Positions 38,495 to 47,404 of a stretch of 64,000 nt of DNA are shown piece by piece (within the stretch, counting starts at the first letter, position 1; every line of letters begins with the position of its first letter). Location of the stretch: NCBI RefSeq assembly GCF_947498015.1, contig NZ_CANMIR010000011.1:54758-118757 (forward strand), written 5' to 3'. The notes beneath the pieces were generated by a model. That model worked only from the letters and a program-made list of their open reading frames with translations. It did no database searches and was not told the origin of the DNA. The position numbers and the translations under genes were made by a program. The stretch is from an uncultured Neptuniibacter sp. (GTDB taxonomy: Bacteria; Pseudomonadota; Gammaproteobacteria; Pseudomonadales; Balneatricaceae).

Positions 38495-39628
38495 ATGGAA
38501 ACCTTCAATAGTTCATTCGGGCAATTCAACCTATCACGCTACCCTAAGCGGAAACGCGAACAACTCAGAGCATGGGACGCTGCAGATGAATATCTGTTAA
38601 AGCATCTCGAAGAGGAAGGCCTCTCTCCAGAGAACAAAAGTGTTCTGGTTGTTAATGACCAGTTTGGAGGCTTAGCAATACCCCTCAGTAAATATTCACC
38701 GATGGTGATCAGCGACTCATGGCTGGCACATCGGGGAATAACCGCTAACGCGCAAGACAACACTATCGATCCATCAACCATCACCCTATGCTCAAGCCTT
38801 GATTATCCTGAGGGGGCTTTCGATCTTGTGCTGCTTAAAATACCCAAAAGTTTGGCGATGCTCGAAGATCAGTTGATCCGTCTACGCCCTCTGCTTTCAA
38901 CCTCAACAATTGTGGTGGCTGCAGGTATGGTGAAATCGATCCATACTTCAACCCTCAAACTATTCGAAAAATATCTGGGCCCTACAAAAACATCGTTAGC
39001 ATATAAAAAAGCACGTCTGATTTTCCCACAGCTGGATCTCAAAAAGGAACGGGCACCCTCCCCCTATCCAAGCCAATATAAACTTGAAAACACGCCCTAC
39101 CAGATCATCAATCACGCAGGTGTGTTCTCTCGAGATAGCCTGGATATCGGAACACGCTTTCTCCTACAACATCTACCCAAAGATAATCGCTACGAAAAAA
39201 TCATCGACCTCGGCTGTGGAAATGGCGTTGTTGGGTTGATGGCTGCAGAGTTTAATCCCGATGCAAGCATCCACTTCGTGGATGAATCCTTCATGGCTGT
39301 TGCCTCAGCAAAGGAAAATTTCGAAGCAGCGTTTGGTGATCAGAAAGATGCAATATTTGAAGCAACCGATTGCCTTACTGGCATCGCCCGTAACAGTGCC
39401 AATCTGATTTTAAATAACCCCCCGTTTCATCAGCAGAATGCAGTCGGCGATTTTATAGCAAAGCAGATGTTTAGAGAGTCATTTAGGGTATTGTGTAATA
39501 AAGGAGAGCTTTGGGTTATTGGCAACCGACATTTGGGTTACCACTTAGCATTGAAAAAAATATTTGGAAATTGCGAAACCGTCGCAAGTAATAAAAAATT
39601 TGTCATTTTAAAAGCCACCAAACATTAG
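38495..39628 (+). CDS. rlmG: RlmG, 23S rRNA G1835 N2-methyltransferase
   Basis: From 38495 the protein is 377 residues (378 in E. coli). It keeps the two-domain layout: an N-terminal methyltransferase-like domain (AWDAADEYLLKHLEE, HTSTLKLFEKYLGP) and a catalytic C-terminal domain. The latter has the SAM motif IIDLGCGNGVVGL near 225 and the amino-methylating NPPFHQQ motif near 310. It methylates G1835 in 23S rRNA. The frame is open upstream to 38450, but that ATG lies inside a promoter-like sequence. Confidence 0.93.
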   Translation: METFNSSFGQFNLSRYPKRKREQLRAWDAADEYLLKHLEEEGLSPENKSVLVVNDQFGGLAIPLSKYSPMVISDSWLAHRGITANAQDNTIDPSTITLCSSLDYPEGAFDLVLLKIPKSLAMLEDQLIRLRPLLSTSTIVVAAGMVKSIHTSTLKLFEKYLGPTKTSLAYKKARLIFPQLDLKKERAPSPYPSQYKLENTPYQIINHAGVFSRDSLDIGTRFLLQHLPKDNRYEKIIDLGCGNGVVGLMAAEFNPDASIHFVDESFMAVASAKENFEAAFGDQKDAIFEATDCLTGIARNSANLILNNPPFHQQNAVGDFIAKQMFRESFRVLCNKGELWVIGNRHLGYHLALKKIFGNCETVASNKKFVILKATKH

Positions 39629-39638
39629 AGAGGTCTTT

Positions 39639-40100
39639 ATGGCTATAGCATTAGCATTAACCCTGCATCTCATTGCCGCAGTTATCTGGGTGGGTGGCAT
39701 GTTTTTCGCCTACGTGTGTCTGAGGCCAGTAGCAGCACAGCTGTTTGAGCCCGATAACAGACTGAAATTATGGTCACAGGTATTCACCCGTTTTTTTCTA
39801 ACGGTCTGGGTGGCCATACTGGTAATAGTCTTCAGTGGGCATGGAATGATTGCGTTATATGGCGGATTCGCCAACATCGGGACTCATATCCACCTGATGC
39901 TTGCAACCGGATATCTGATGATCGCACTATTCGCACACCTTTATTTCAGCCCTTTCAAAAAGCTAAAAGCGGCTGTCAAAAATGAGATATGGCCTGAGGC
40001 AGGGAAACAGTTAAATAAGATAAGACTGATTGTTGCGATCAATTTAACCCTCGGCATGATCACAATAATTATCGGGACGGGTGGCAAGTACCTATTCTGA
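39639..40100 (+). CDS. CopD-like integral membrane protein
   Basis: A 153-residue protein with four hydrophobic helices (about 4-24, 47-68, 80-102, 128-148). Histidines in helices (HLIAAVIWVGG near the N-terminus, HIHLMLATGY, FAHLYF) resemble CopD-domain proteins, some of which bind haem or copper. It lies 10 bp after rlmG and has a GAGG ribosome site, so it is probably cotranscribed. Its function is unknown. Confidence 0.75.
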   Translation: MAIALALTLHLIAAVIWVGGMFFAYVCLRPVAAQLFEPDNRLKLWSQVFTRFFLTVWVAILVIVFSGHGMIALYGGFANIGTHIHLMLATGYLMIALFAHLYFSPFKKLKAAVKNEIWPEAGKQLNKIRLIVAINLTLGMITIIIGTGGKYLF

Positions 40101-40169
40101 TCAGGTAAGTGTTGAAGCAGATCGGGTCGACTGGCGAGATCGACCCAACTTTTTTATAGCATCAGGATG

Positions 40170-40364
40170 CTATGCATTGATAGTCAGCGGCATTGGGATA
40201 AAGTCCCCAATTTCATCAGGGTCCTGATCAAGCATGGCTTCCCAGCCTTCATCACCTGGCTTCATCTCATCAGGCAACCCCCAGAATTCACCACACCAGA
40301 ATGCTGCAATCCAACGCCGACCATAACGGACCTTATAGAAGCCGCGTTCTCTAATCTCACTCAC
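40170..40364 (-). CDS. Small hypothetical protein (64 aa)
   Basis: A 64-residue soluble protein rich in W, D and E (FYKVRYGRRWIAAFWCGEFW), of no family I recognise. It is supported by a strong AAGGAGAG ribosome site six bases before its GTG start. It has its own transcription unit between the convergent CopD-like gene and non-coding DNA. Confidence 0.6.
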   Translation of the reverse strand: MSEIRERGFYKVRYGRRWIAAFWCGEFWGLPDEMKPGDEGWEAMLDQDPDEIGDFIPMPLTINA

Positions 40365-40574
40365 GATGCTCTCCTTTTATTCTTATTAGGAAGTCGAAGG
40401 TGCCCCTTCAAAACTTCTCACAAATGAGTGTACACAATTTGATCAGAGTTAGAAGCGGGTTATAGCCGAAGGTGTAATACCTAATTAGGCTAATCCGCTT
40501 GTATCAGATGCTCTTCATTTTCATACAAGGATCTTGAGTCAAAACAGAAAGGTTGAGAGTTTATCTCAAGCAAT

Positions 40575-40602
40575 AAAAAAGCCGCACTGGGCGGCTTTTT
40601 TT
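40575..40602. terminator. Bidirectional rho-independent terminator
   Basis: AAGCCGC-ACTGG-GCGGCTT with A runs before and T7 after. It fits as the end of the leftward small membrane-protein gene at 40662-40787, since its complement also ends in a T run. Confidence 0.85.
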
Positions 40603-40661
40603 ACAAAATCATAAACTGACCAACAGGGGAAGGTGACATGCAACCCCAGCAGTTTAAATCC

Positions 40662-40787
40662 TTACTTGCTCTTGTCTTCGTTCATCAGTCCGCGGACTTT
40701 AAAAAACGCCCAAACCATCGCGACAGTCATACCAGCGATCATCGCCAAACTTGGAACAAGAACTTCCATACTATATACATCAACCAT
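40662..40787 (-). CDS. Very small single-helix membrane protein (41 aa)
   Basis: From the ATG at 40787, with GAGGG eight bases upstream, this encodes 41 residues. A single hydrophobic helix (VLVPSLAMIAGMTVAMVWAFF) is followed by a charged tail. A terminator lies 60 bp beyond the stop. A longer reading from 40856 adds 23 codons without support. It resembles small inner-membrane accessory proteins such as those of terminal oxidases or transporters, but no partner is adjacent. Confidence 0.5.
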   Translation of the reverse strand: MVDVYSMEVLVPSLAMIAGMTVAMVWAFFKVRGLMNEDKSK

Positions 40788-41066
40788 TACGACACCCTCA
40801 CAAATCTGTTTCATATTGCTCGTAGTTATTGAGGGTAAGGTTACCCTTTTACACATTAGCGAATATTGATGTAGCTCAAGAAACAGTCAGGTGCCAAATA
40901 TGAAAATTTCTACGGTTGCTCCGAATCTATTTGAAAAACGTTGAAAGCTGGCTCATAACTTAATAGTCAAAGCGTGGACTAAAGGACAAATACTCTGGTT
41001 TCTAATTGGATCTGAGGGACTAGAGGCACTTGCTTTGTAATGTAACTCTAATGAGAGGTGTAAGTT

Positions 41067-41246
41067 ATGCCTTATCGGACAGAAGCCTGGACACCAGAAC
41101 AGCTGGATAAAATGAACTCGGAACCCTTCATGGTTGATTTTCTGGATACCTTTAAAATTTCTCCGCTGACCCAGGAAGCAGATGAAACAATCAACTCCAT
41201 GAATGAAGCACTTGACCGAGTAGAAGATCAGATAAATAAACCCTAA
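41067..41246 (+). CDS. Small hypothetical protein (59 aa)
   Basis: A 59-codon ORF opening MPYRTEAWTPEQLDKM and ending in NKP. It is acidic and mainly helical, with no signal or membrane segment. GAGAGG precedes the ATG by a good distance, and a strong terminator starts 27 bp after the stop, so it forms a complete single-gene unit. No family recognised. Confidence 0.6.
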   Translation: MPYRTEAWTPEQLDKMNSEPFMVDFLDTFKISPLTQEADETINSMNEALDRVEDQINKP

Positions 41247-41272
41247 CCACCGACGAATATCCTTAAACGACC

Positions 41273-41295
41273 GGGCGCTTCATGCGCCCTTTTTT
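41273..41295 (+). terminator. Rho-independent terminator
   Basis: GGGCGC-TTCAT-GCGCCC followed by six T, directly after the 59-codon gene. Confidence 0.9.
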
Positions 41296-41586
41296 CGTTA
41301 AAATTTTTCTCTTATCTCCAGTAACCCTCCTCATACAGCCAATCATGGTCACGTAGTTCTCAGCTCTTATTAAAGAACAGTCAAAACTTTTTTTTGATAC
41401 CTCGATATTAATAAAACAGCAGTTTTTTTGATTTTATGTGAATTTTAATCAACTCAAATCATCAATATTTTTACCTTTAAAATCAACAAGTTAAACAAAC
41501 CTCAAAAGAAAACAAAATAAACCTGAAATAATTAATTTTCTCCTTATTTTTCAATGAGTTATATGCACAAAAAAACCATTATTTAT
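41296..41586. other. AT-rich non-coding stretch
   Basis: About 290 bp of strongly AT-rich DNA with many A and T tracts between the terminator and a promoter-like sequence. I see no ORF with a ribosome site, RNA gene or repeat. Such tract-rich DNA could be a bent, H-NS/MvaT-type silencer-bound region. Confidence 0.4.
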
Positions 41587-41615
41587 TTGTGAAATATCAC
41601 CATTTATTTTATACT
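41587..41615 (+). promoter_or_regulatory. Sigma-70-type promoter for the 86-aa gene
   Basis: TTGTGA, a 17-bp spacer and TATACT lie 43 bp before the ATG at 41658. Confidence 0.6.
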
Positions 41616-41657
41616 TATCAATATAGATAAAAGATCATTCATATAAGGGGAATGAAG

Positions 41658-41918
41658 ATGCAAGAGAAGGAAGTGAAGTTATTATTTAAAGCTGGGGTTT
41701 TTGATTCCTGCCAAGCGATTCCTATCTCAATGGCACGTGGCTGGACATTGAAATTTGTCACTAAACAGGAAGAAGTGATCACGCTGGATCTACAGCGCTC
41801 GAAATCAGAACGTGAATTTAAAAGCCTGGATGGGGCCGCTGCTGTGGCTAAGCGAATTGGATTTGAGTGGCTAAAAGTTCAGATCGGAGATCTTGAATGG
41901 CAGGAAAAAGTTAAATAG
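41658..41918 (+). CDS. Small hypothetical protein (86 aa)
   Basis: The ATG at 41658 has AAGGGG at good spacing; an ATG two codons earlier is too close to it. The product has a beta-rich start (VKLLFKAGVFDSCQAIPI, then GWTLKFVTKQEE) and the segment REFKSLDGAAAVAKRIGFEW. Small proteins with a similar FKSLD..A..IG ending are sometimes annotated as plasmid partition-associated (ParC-like), but I cannot confirm this. The promoter at 41587-41615 suggests independent expression. Confidence 0.6.
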   Translation: MQEKEVKLLFKAGVFDSCQAIPISMARGWTLKFVTKQEEVITLDLQRSKSEREFKSLDGAAAVAKRIGFEWLKVQIGDLEWQEKVK

Positions 41919-41923
41919 CAAGC

Positions 41924-41945
41924 ATAAAAAAACCGCTCCAGGCAG
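41924..41945 (-). terminator. Rho-independent terminator for the YqaE-like gene
   Basis: On the reverse strand, AGCCGTTCC-TGCC-TGGAGCGGTT followed by T7. It lies 35 bp past the stop of the leftward gene. Confidence 0.75.
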
Positions 41946-41979
41946 GAACGGCTTATTCAGAAGAGAGGATGATAGATCT

Positions 41980-42168
41980 CTATTTATCTATCGCATCCTT
42001 AATTTTCTGATCGGTCTTATATTGACTCAGCGCGTATACAGACCAGATGGCAGCAGGAATCCAGCCTATCAAGGTCAACTGGAGGATCAGGCAGATAATG
42101 CCTGCTATCGGCCTGCCAATTGTAAAAAACTGGAGCCATGGAATAAGTAAGGCAAGAATCAATCGCAT
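41980..42168 (-). CDS. YqaE/Pmp3-like small membrane protein
   Basis: A 62-residue protein with two hydrophobic helices (about 3-17 and 22-47) and a short charged tail. It shows the Pmp3/UPF0057-type pattern (LLIPWLQFF, then LTLIGWIPAAIWSVYAL). A TAGGAG ribosome site stands eight bases before the ATG. Family members affect membrane potential and salt tolerance in yeast; bacterial roles are unclear. Flanked by its own terminator. Confidence 0.7.
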   Translation of the reverse strand: MRLILALLIPWLQFFTIGRPIAGIICLILQLTLIGWIPAAIWSVYALSQYKTDQKIKDAIDK

Positions 42169-42244
42169 CTTTTATCTCCTAAGGTGCGGGAAGTGTATAC
42201 GGCAGACAGTAAGCATAAAGCTTTTTGCTTAATGGAAACTGACT

Positions 42245-42712
42245 TCAGGGCTCAATGCGCCCCGCAGAAAGCTCCTCCTCTGTTGCTTCCCGCACATCAA
42301 CAACTTCAACATCAAAACACAGTTCAATACCAGCAAACGGGTGGTTACCATCAACAGTCACTTCATCACTATCTATTTTCGTGATGCAGACCAGTTCCAG
42401 TTCGCCCTTTTCACCTTCCATCTGGCAAACCATACCCTCATGCAGGTCACCAAACCCTTCAAATGAAGCCTTATCCACAATCTGTACTTTAGCTTCATCC
42501 CTCAAACCATAGCCCTGATCCGGTGACACTTTCACCTGAAATTTATCACCCGCTGAACGGCCATTCATTGCGGATTCAAGTCCGGGAACTATGTTCTTAT
42601 GCCCGTGCAGGTAGGGTAATGGCTCACCATTTGCTGAACCATCAAGCACCTCCCCTTCACTATTGATTAGGGCATAGTGAAACAGAACAACTTTATTCTG
42701 CGATACTTTCAT
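42245..42712 (-). CDS. SlyD-like FKBP-type peptidyl-prolyl isomerase
   Basis: A 155-residue FKBP of the SlyD/SlpA type: an N-terminal FKBP half (residues 1-70, PLPYLHGHKNIVPGLESAM), the inserted IF chaperone flap (about 75-125) and the closing strand DGNHPFAGIELCFDVEVV. The long metal-binding histidine/cysteine tail of E. coli SlyD is absent, so it is closer to SlpA-type or short SlyD. It helps protein folding in the cytosol. The esterase gene ends 16 bp before its start. Confidence 0.9.
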   Translation of the reverse strand: MKVSQNKVVLFHYALINSEGEVLDGSANGEPLPYLHGHKNIVPGLESAMNGRSAGDKFQVKVSPDQGYGLRDEAKVQIVDKASFEGFGDLHEGMVCQMEGEKGELELVCITKIDSDEVTVDGNHPFAGIELCFDVEVVDVREATEEELSAGRIEP

Positions 42713-42728
42713 TTACTTTCAACTCCGA

Positions 42729-43406
42729 TTAGCTGGCCAAAGATTCAGTTATCCACTGACCAATCGCTTCTATCTCTTCAATAACCACTTCATGACCCAT
42801 AGGATAGGTAAGCCAATGGGGTTTATATTGCAGTGTTTCCAGGACTGTACGTGCCTGCTCACCCAAAAGTACCGGAACAACATCATCCATCGTTCCATGG
42901 GCGATCATAACAGGCAGATTTGAATTCTCTGCACTTCTGTTGCGAGTGATCTCTTCAAGAGTGGCAGTATAGGTTGAAAGCGCTATCAACCCTGCCAGCC
43001 TTTGCGGGTAACAGAGCGCCGTATGATAAGCCACAGCCCCTCCCTGAGAAAAACCCGCTAGCACAATTTTATCTGCAGGGATTCCCGATTCAATCTGTGC
43101 CTGAATCAGGTCAGCGATCCTTTCAGATGAGCGTATCAGAGCTGCTTTATCCACTTTACGTTCGATATTCATCTCAAGAATATCGTACCAGGCGCGCATC
43201 GGCATACCGCCATTTACAGTGACGGGCATCTCCTCCGCATGCGGAAACAAGAACCGTACAGACAGATGCTCTGGTAGTTTCAGGTAAGGAATGATCGGCT
43301 TGAAATCGTACCCGTCAGCCCCTAGCCCATGAAGCCAGATCACACAGGCTTTAGCAGCCTGTGCAGGTTCAACTGTGACCAGCGTATCCTTCGTTTCTGC
43401 ATTCAT
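42729..43406 (-). CDS. Carboxylesterase/phospholipase-type alpha/beta hydrolase
   Basis: A 225-residue serine hydrolase of the Abhydrolase_2 (carboxylesterase) kind, with VIWLHGLGADGYDF as the oxyanion-hole loop, the nucleophile motif GFSQGGAVA near residue 120, the Asp in HGTMDDVVP and the His in PMGHEV. It probably hydrolyses short acyl esters. Its start overlaps the pdxH stop by 4 bp (ATGA), so the two are translationally coupled. Confidence 0.9.
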   Translation of the reverse strand: MNAETKDTLVTVEPAQAAKACVIWLHGLGADGYDFKPIIPYLKLPEHLSVRFLFPHAEEMPVTVNGGMPMRAWYDILEMNIERKVDKAALIRSSERIADLIQAQIESGIPADKIVLAGFSQGGAVAYHTALCYPQRLAGLIALSTYTATLEEITRNRSAENSNLPVMIAHGTMDDVVPVLLGEQARTVLETLQYKPHWLTYPMGHEVVIEEIEAIGQWITESLAS

Positions 43407-44050
43407 GGCTGCAACCTCTCAACCTTCCAGTTACCCTCGGTTAAGTTGTACTGAAAGCGATCATGCAGACGATTTTCGCGTCCCTGCCAAAACTCAAATC
43501 GGGTGGGTTTTAATAGATAGCCTCCCCACTCTTCAGGATGGGGCACATTTCCGTCCGGGTGATCACTCTTAAGAGCTTCAACAGCAGCTTCAAGCACCTC
43601 ACGGCTCTCTACAGAGGCACTCTGACAAGATGCCGCAGCACTCAAACGGCTACCAAGCGGACGCTCATTAAAGTATTTTTCACCCTGCTCACGACTGAGT
43701 TTAACAACAGAACCCTGAATCCTGACCTGCCGCTCAAGTCCATACCAGTAAAACATAATCTCAGCCTGGGGATTTTCTGCCAGATCGCCCCCTTTTTGAC
43801 TACGATAATCTGTATACCAGGCAAAACCTCGCTGATCAAAATGCTTTAGCAAAACGATTCTCGCAGAGGGCATCCCCGCCGAATTTGCCGTTGCCAGTGT
43901 CATTGACGTTGCATCATCAGGAGAAACCTCCATAGCAGCCTCCATCCATTGGGAGAACATCTCAACGGGGTCACTTTCCAGATCTGATCGGTGTAGCGGT
44001 TTTGCCAGATATTCCCGCCGCGTGGCGGTCAGGTCACCATGTTTATTCAT
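43403..44050 (-). CDS. pdxH: PdxH, pyridoxamine 5'-phosphate oxidase
   Basis: A 215-residue FMN enzyme that makes pyridoxal 5'-phosphate from the pyridoxine or pyridoxamine phosphates. Conserved blocks are present: SMTLATANSAGMPSARIVLLK, YRSQKGGDLAENP, RQVRIQGSV, SRLSAAASCQS, and the C-terminal FWQGRENRLHDRFQY through RLQP. Length equals the family norm (218 in E. coli). First gene of a pdxH-esterase pair. Confidence 0.96.
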   Translation of the reverse strand: MNKHGDLTATRREYLAKPLHRSDLESDPVEMFSQWMEAAMEVSPDDATSMTLATANSAGMPSARIVLLKHFDQRGFAWYTDYRSQKGGDLAENPQAEIMFYWYGLERQVRIQGSVVKLSREQGEKYFNERPLGSRLSAAASCQSASVESREVLEAAVEALKSDHPDGNVPHPEEWGGYLLKPTRFEFWQGRENRLHDRFQYNLTEGNWKVERLQP

Positions 44051-44101
44051 ATCTATCTCTTGGGTGAAAAGTTCAAACTGAGTAGGTCGCTCACTATAGC
44101 A

Positions 44102-44944
44102 CTAAACATACTTTTCGATAACGCGCTCAACCTCTCTGAGGTAACTGTTACCAAACAACAGAAGGTGGTTTAACAGGTGCCAAAGGTTGTAAAGATCCAT
44201 TCGCTCTTCCCAGCCTGCCTCTAATGGGCGACATTCGTTATAGATTTGATAGAAGCAGTCACTGAACCCTCCGAACAGTTTTGTCATCGCAAGATCTGCT
44301 TCAGGCCAGCCATAATAGACAGCGGGATCAATAAGTATCGGTTCCCCCTCTGTACCAGTGATCACATTACCTGCCCATAAGTCTCCATGGAGCAACGCTG
44401 GGGGCTGAATCGGGACCAGTTGTGGTAGTCGGTTACAGATCACTTCAATTTTATCCATCGCAACCCGATCCAAAGCCTGTTGTCTGACACACCTCTGTGC
44501 CAGATAGAGAAAACGATGCTCACTGTAAAATTGATAACCATCCGCCCCCTGATCGTTAGGCTGAATCGTCGGGCCGCAGAAAGTATCTGAGCTAAATCCA
44601 AACTGCGTCGATGTCTGGGTATGCTGTGTAGCGAGCGACTGTGCTAATTGCTCCTCAAACGTTGAAGATCTCGGTGCAGAATCAACATACTCGAGGAGTA
44701 AAAAACGATCACCCACGGCAATCACCTTCGGGGTTCGAACTGCTCCTGATCTCCTTAACGCATCCAGCCCTATCGCTTCAGCCAAAAACTGGCCAACCTC
44801 AGGATCGCTTTGCTGCTTCACGAAAAGCAGCTGTGCCGTATCGAGCCGGATTCGTTGCGCGTCCGCTGTACAGCCACCTCCCAGAGCCCGCTGCTCAACA
44901 ACCTTTACATCCTCTTTGCGTAACCAATCCTGAAAACTGTTCAT
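44102..44944 (-). CDS. Fructosamine kinase family protein
   Basis: A 280-residue protein of the fructosamine/ketosamine-3-kinase family (YniA type), from the ATG at 44944; a GTG lies two codons upstream. The kinase-like motifs are seen: LLHGDLWAGNVI (catalytic Asp) at about 195 and ILIDPAVYYGWPEADLAMTKLFGGF (metal-binding Asp). The family phosphorylates sugar amines on glycated proteins, allowing deglycation; bacterial substrates are mostly low-molecular-weight. Confidence 0.92.
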   Translation of the reverse strand: MNSFQDWLRKEDVKVVEQRALGGGCTADAQRIRLDTAQLLFVKQQSDPEVGQFLAEAIGLDALRRSGAVRTPKVIAVGDRFLLLEYVDSAPRSSTFEEQLAQSLATQHTQTSTQFGFSSDTFCGPTIQPNDQGADGYQFYSEHRFLYLAQRCVRQQALDRVAMDKIEVICNRLPQLVPIQPPALLHGDLWAGNVITGTEGEPILIDPAVYYGWPEADLAMTKLFGGFSDCFYQIYNECRPLEAGWEERMDLYNLWHLLNHLLLFGNSYLREVERVIEKYV

Positions 44945-45028
44945 AGTCACTGTTAGCCTTTGCTTGTCGGGGGATGGATAATAGCTTTATAGTTCCAACA
45001 AAAGGGTTACGCATCAATAAGGGATACT

Positions 45029-45715
45029 ATGCGTCTGATATTGTTTTTCACTCTATTGGTTCTGTTTTCAGGCTGCACCGACAAAAACGCAAAGCCTTTC
45101 CAAATCAAGAATCTAGCTAAGTCTGATATTGACATGGTCGCCGATATCAACCTGAAAACCTGGCGCAAACTGACCCAGGAACTCACAGTTAAACTCTATA
45201 AGCGCAACCCGAAGGAGCTTAAGAAAAAGCCCGGCATGACGATCTCACGCCGTCTCGATCAGCTTCATCCACCACAACGATTGGCCGGTGGTTTTCCGGA
45301 ACTGAATAACCTTGATGGCGTAGAAGCTTTACCGCTGGCGTTCTCTGAACAATTCGAGGGAGACCGGGTATTTGCACTGATGGCTGGAATTACTGGCATG
45401 CTCGACCGTGCATACAATGGCAAGAAAGAGATATTTATTCTCGATGAGCTGGATCAGCAGAAGCTTTACAACTCCGCACGGAACCTTGAATCCTTTGCCT
45501 GGCACCTCAACAACCGCAAGCGACCCAACGGAGAGCTCTATCTACTCAGCAACGGCATCTCTACCACCGGGATAACTAACTACAGTTTCGAGAGGATCCT
45601 GGGAAAACTGATCGGGATGCAGGATCTCATGGCCAATGTGATTGCGGATAAAAATAACCGCACCATAAACCGGGTTGTCCATGGTGCAGCTTCGATGACA
45701 TTCCTGCCTATCTAA
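45029..45715 (+). CDS. Putative lipoprotein of unknown function
   Basis: A 228-residue protein with a type II signal peptide. The lipobox LFSGC places the lipidated Cys at residue 16. The rest is helical, with MVADINLKTWRKLTQELTVKLYKRNP and a repeated SFAWHLNN-like pattern, and no recognised domain. AAGGGA precedes the ATG. It is convergent with the DUF2959 gene, 10 bp away. Confidence 0.7.
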   Translation: MRLILFFTLLVLFSGCTDKNAKPFQIKNLAKSDIDMVADINLKTWRKLTQELTVKLYKRNPKELKKKPGMTISRRLDQLHPPQRLAGGFPELNNLDGVEALPLAFSEQFEGDRVFALMAGITGMLDRAYNGKKEIFILDELDQQKLYNSARNLESFAWHLNNRKRPNGELYLLSNGISTTGITNYSFERILGKLIGMQDLMANVIADKNNRTINRVVHGAASMTFLPI

Positions 45716-45725
45716 ACAGAGCCGT

Positions 45726-46376
45726 TCACCCCTGCTCCATCTGCTTGATAAAGCGGTCCGATTCAGTGATCGCTTTTTCCATATCCCTGACCAGCAGATC
45801 GATATTACTCTTGATACCACGGTACTCCGCTTTCAATGACCCGATCGCCCGAGCATTAAGGTTATGCTTTAAAAACAACACATTATCCTGCAAAGCACTG
45901 AGAACTGGGGGCATCCGTTTTTCAGCACGTTTTAATGAACGGATCAGTTCGGCATAACGCGCCTTAGTGGTTCGAAGCTTAGCGGCACTCTGGTCACGCA
46001 ATTTGCGGTTACTGTATTTCGTCAGTTCCTCTTCCCACTCTTCGAACAGCGCTTCAGAGACCTGTTCCACTTTATCAATTCGGTTGCTGACATCCTCTGC
46101 GGCTGCAACACTGTCATCATATTCACCCTGAAGGCGATTATAGAGTTTATCCAGTTCTCCACCATCAAAACTAACCACCGAACGGAACTGTTCCAAGGCA
46201 TCTTTAAACTGTTCCTGTGCCTCCTCCTGAGACTCTCTCGCTTCCTCAACCCGATCCACCAGAATATCCCTCTTATGGACCCCCACCTGCTCCATCGCTG
46301 AGTAGTATGCGGTCTGACAACCCGACAGAGATGCCAGCATCAGAGTTACCAGAGTGATTTTTACTAATGTTTTCAT
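45726..46376 (-). CDS. DUF2959 family lipoprotein
   Basis: A 216-residue protein with a lipobox (LSGC, Cys at about 20), followed by the conserved YYSAMEQVGVHKRDILVDRVEEA start of DUF2959 and long coiled-coil-like helices. It is probably a periplasmic, lipid-anchored protein of unknown role. AAGGA precedes the ATG. Last gene of an apparent three-gene operon after the hydrolase and kinase genes. Confidence 0.88.
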   Translation of the reverse strand: MKTLVKITLVTLMLASLSGCQTAYYSAMEQVGVHKRDILVDRVEEARESQEEAQEQFKDALEQFRSVVSFDGGELDKLYNRLQGEYDDSVAAAEDVSNRIDKVEQVSEALFEEWEEELTKYSNRKLRDQSAAKLRTTKARYAELIRSLKRAEKRMPPVLSALQDNVLFLKHNLNARAIGSLKAEYRGIKSNIDLLVRDMEKAITESDRFIKQMEQG

Positions 46377-46384
46377 AGGTGTCC

Positions 46385-47389
46385 TTAATTGCAGCTCTGC
46401 AACGGCTTGTTAATCTTAATCTCAGCAATTTTATGGTTATTATTCAGACAGAGTGTCACATCCGCACGGGATGGCATCTCCTCAAGCATATGCCTTGTCA
46501 GACGCTCGTAATGCTGAATAAAACGCTGAATCTGTTCTTCATTCATGATTCTAAGGTGCTCTGTAGGCTGCTGCGTGTCATAAATGTATTTAACCCGCTC
46601 AGCCAGTTTCTTCTCCTGAAGGGAGCGCCATTCGAACACCGCATCCATACTCGGGACCTTTAACATCACCAGCACTTCAATCATGGAAAAAAGTTCCTGA
46701 TAGGGCCCTGCAAGCTGTGCATTCACATATTCCCGCCACAACCCTGCTGTGTCCTGCTCACTTTCAAGATCGTTGATCGCTTTCGCCAGCTGTTCAGGCT
46801 CCTGAGGATCAGCACCTACACACCACCCTTCAAGTACGATTACATCTGCAGGTCCAATCCACTCCTGCCATACCGCTGCCTGACATCGATCATCGGTAGA
46901 CTTATCAAAGACCGGAATTTTAGTAATGGTATTTTCATCACTGGCTATCAATGAGTTGAGAATATCAATTCCCAGATCCACATCATGTGTACCCGGCACG
47001 CCTCGGGTTCGTAACAGGGGATGGACAGTTTCAGAAAGCTCTCTGCGCTCGTCATAGGTTTTATAAAGATCATCAATCGAGAACCCGACAACCTTAAGCC
47101 CAAACCCCTCTGTCAGAATCACCTCCAGCAGATTGAAGAGCGTGGATTTACCTGCCCCCTGGGCACCGTTAATCCCCATCACTAAAGGTCCGCTTTTCTG
47201 CTGTTTCTGGCAGGCAAGCCAAGCTCCCAGAGGCACATAGATCGCCTCAAACATATCCACCAGCCCGATATCCACTTTTAAAGATTCCAATGTGGAAGCA
47301 AAGGCACGCTCAACTGCTGCAACCGCAGCGGCACGCTCATTATCGCTCAGGCAAAGCTGATGCTGGGGCCAGCGAGTAATCACGCCCAT
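46385..47389 (-). CDS. Glycerate-kinase-like P-loop kinase
   Basis: A 334-residue ATPase. It carries a Walker A, GINGAQGAGKST, near residue 75, and the family segment GFSIDDLYKTYDERRELSETVHPLLRTRGVPGTHDVDLG. This combination is typical of D-glycerate-3-kinase-like proteins (plant GLYK, yeast Tda10, bacterial YggC-like). The actual substrate is not proven. It lies 15 bp after the hydrolase gene and 8 bp before the DUF2959 gene, so cotranscription is likely. Confidence 0.85.
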   Translation of the reverse strand: MGVITRWPQHQLCLSDNERAAAVAAVERAFASTLESLKVDIGLVDMFEAIYVPLGAWLACQKQQKSGPLVMGINGAQGAGKSTLFNLLEVILTEGFGLKVVGFSIDDLYKTYDERRELSETVHPLLRTRGVPGTHDVDLGIDILNSLIASDENTITKIPVFDKSTDDRCQAAVWQEWIGPADVIVLEGWCVGADPQEPEQLAKAINDLESEQDTAGLWREYVNAQLAGPYQELFSMIEVLVMLKVPSMDAVFEWRSLQEKKLAERVKYIYDTQQPTEHLRIMNEEQIQRFIQHYERLTRHMLEEMPSRADVTLCLNNNHKIAEIKINKPLQSCN

Positions 47390-47404
47390 AACTAGTAATC
47401 CTGT

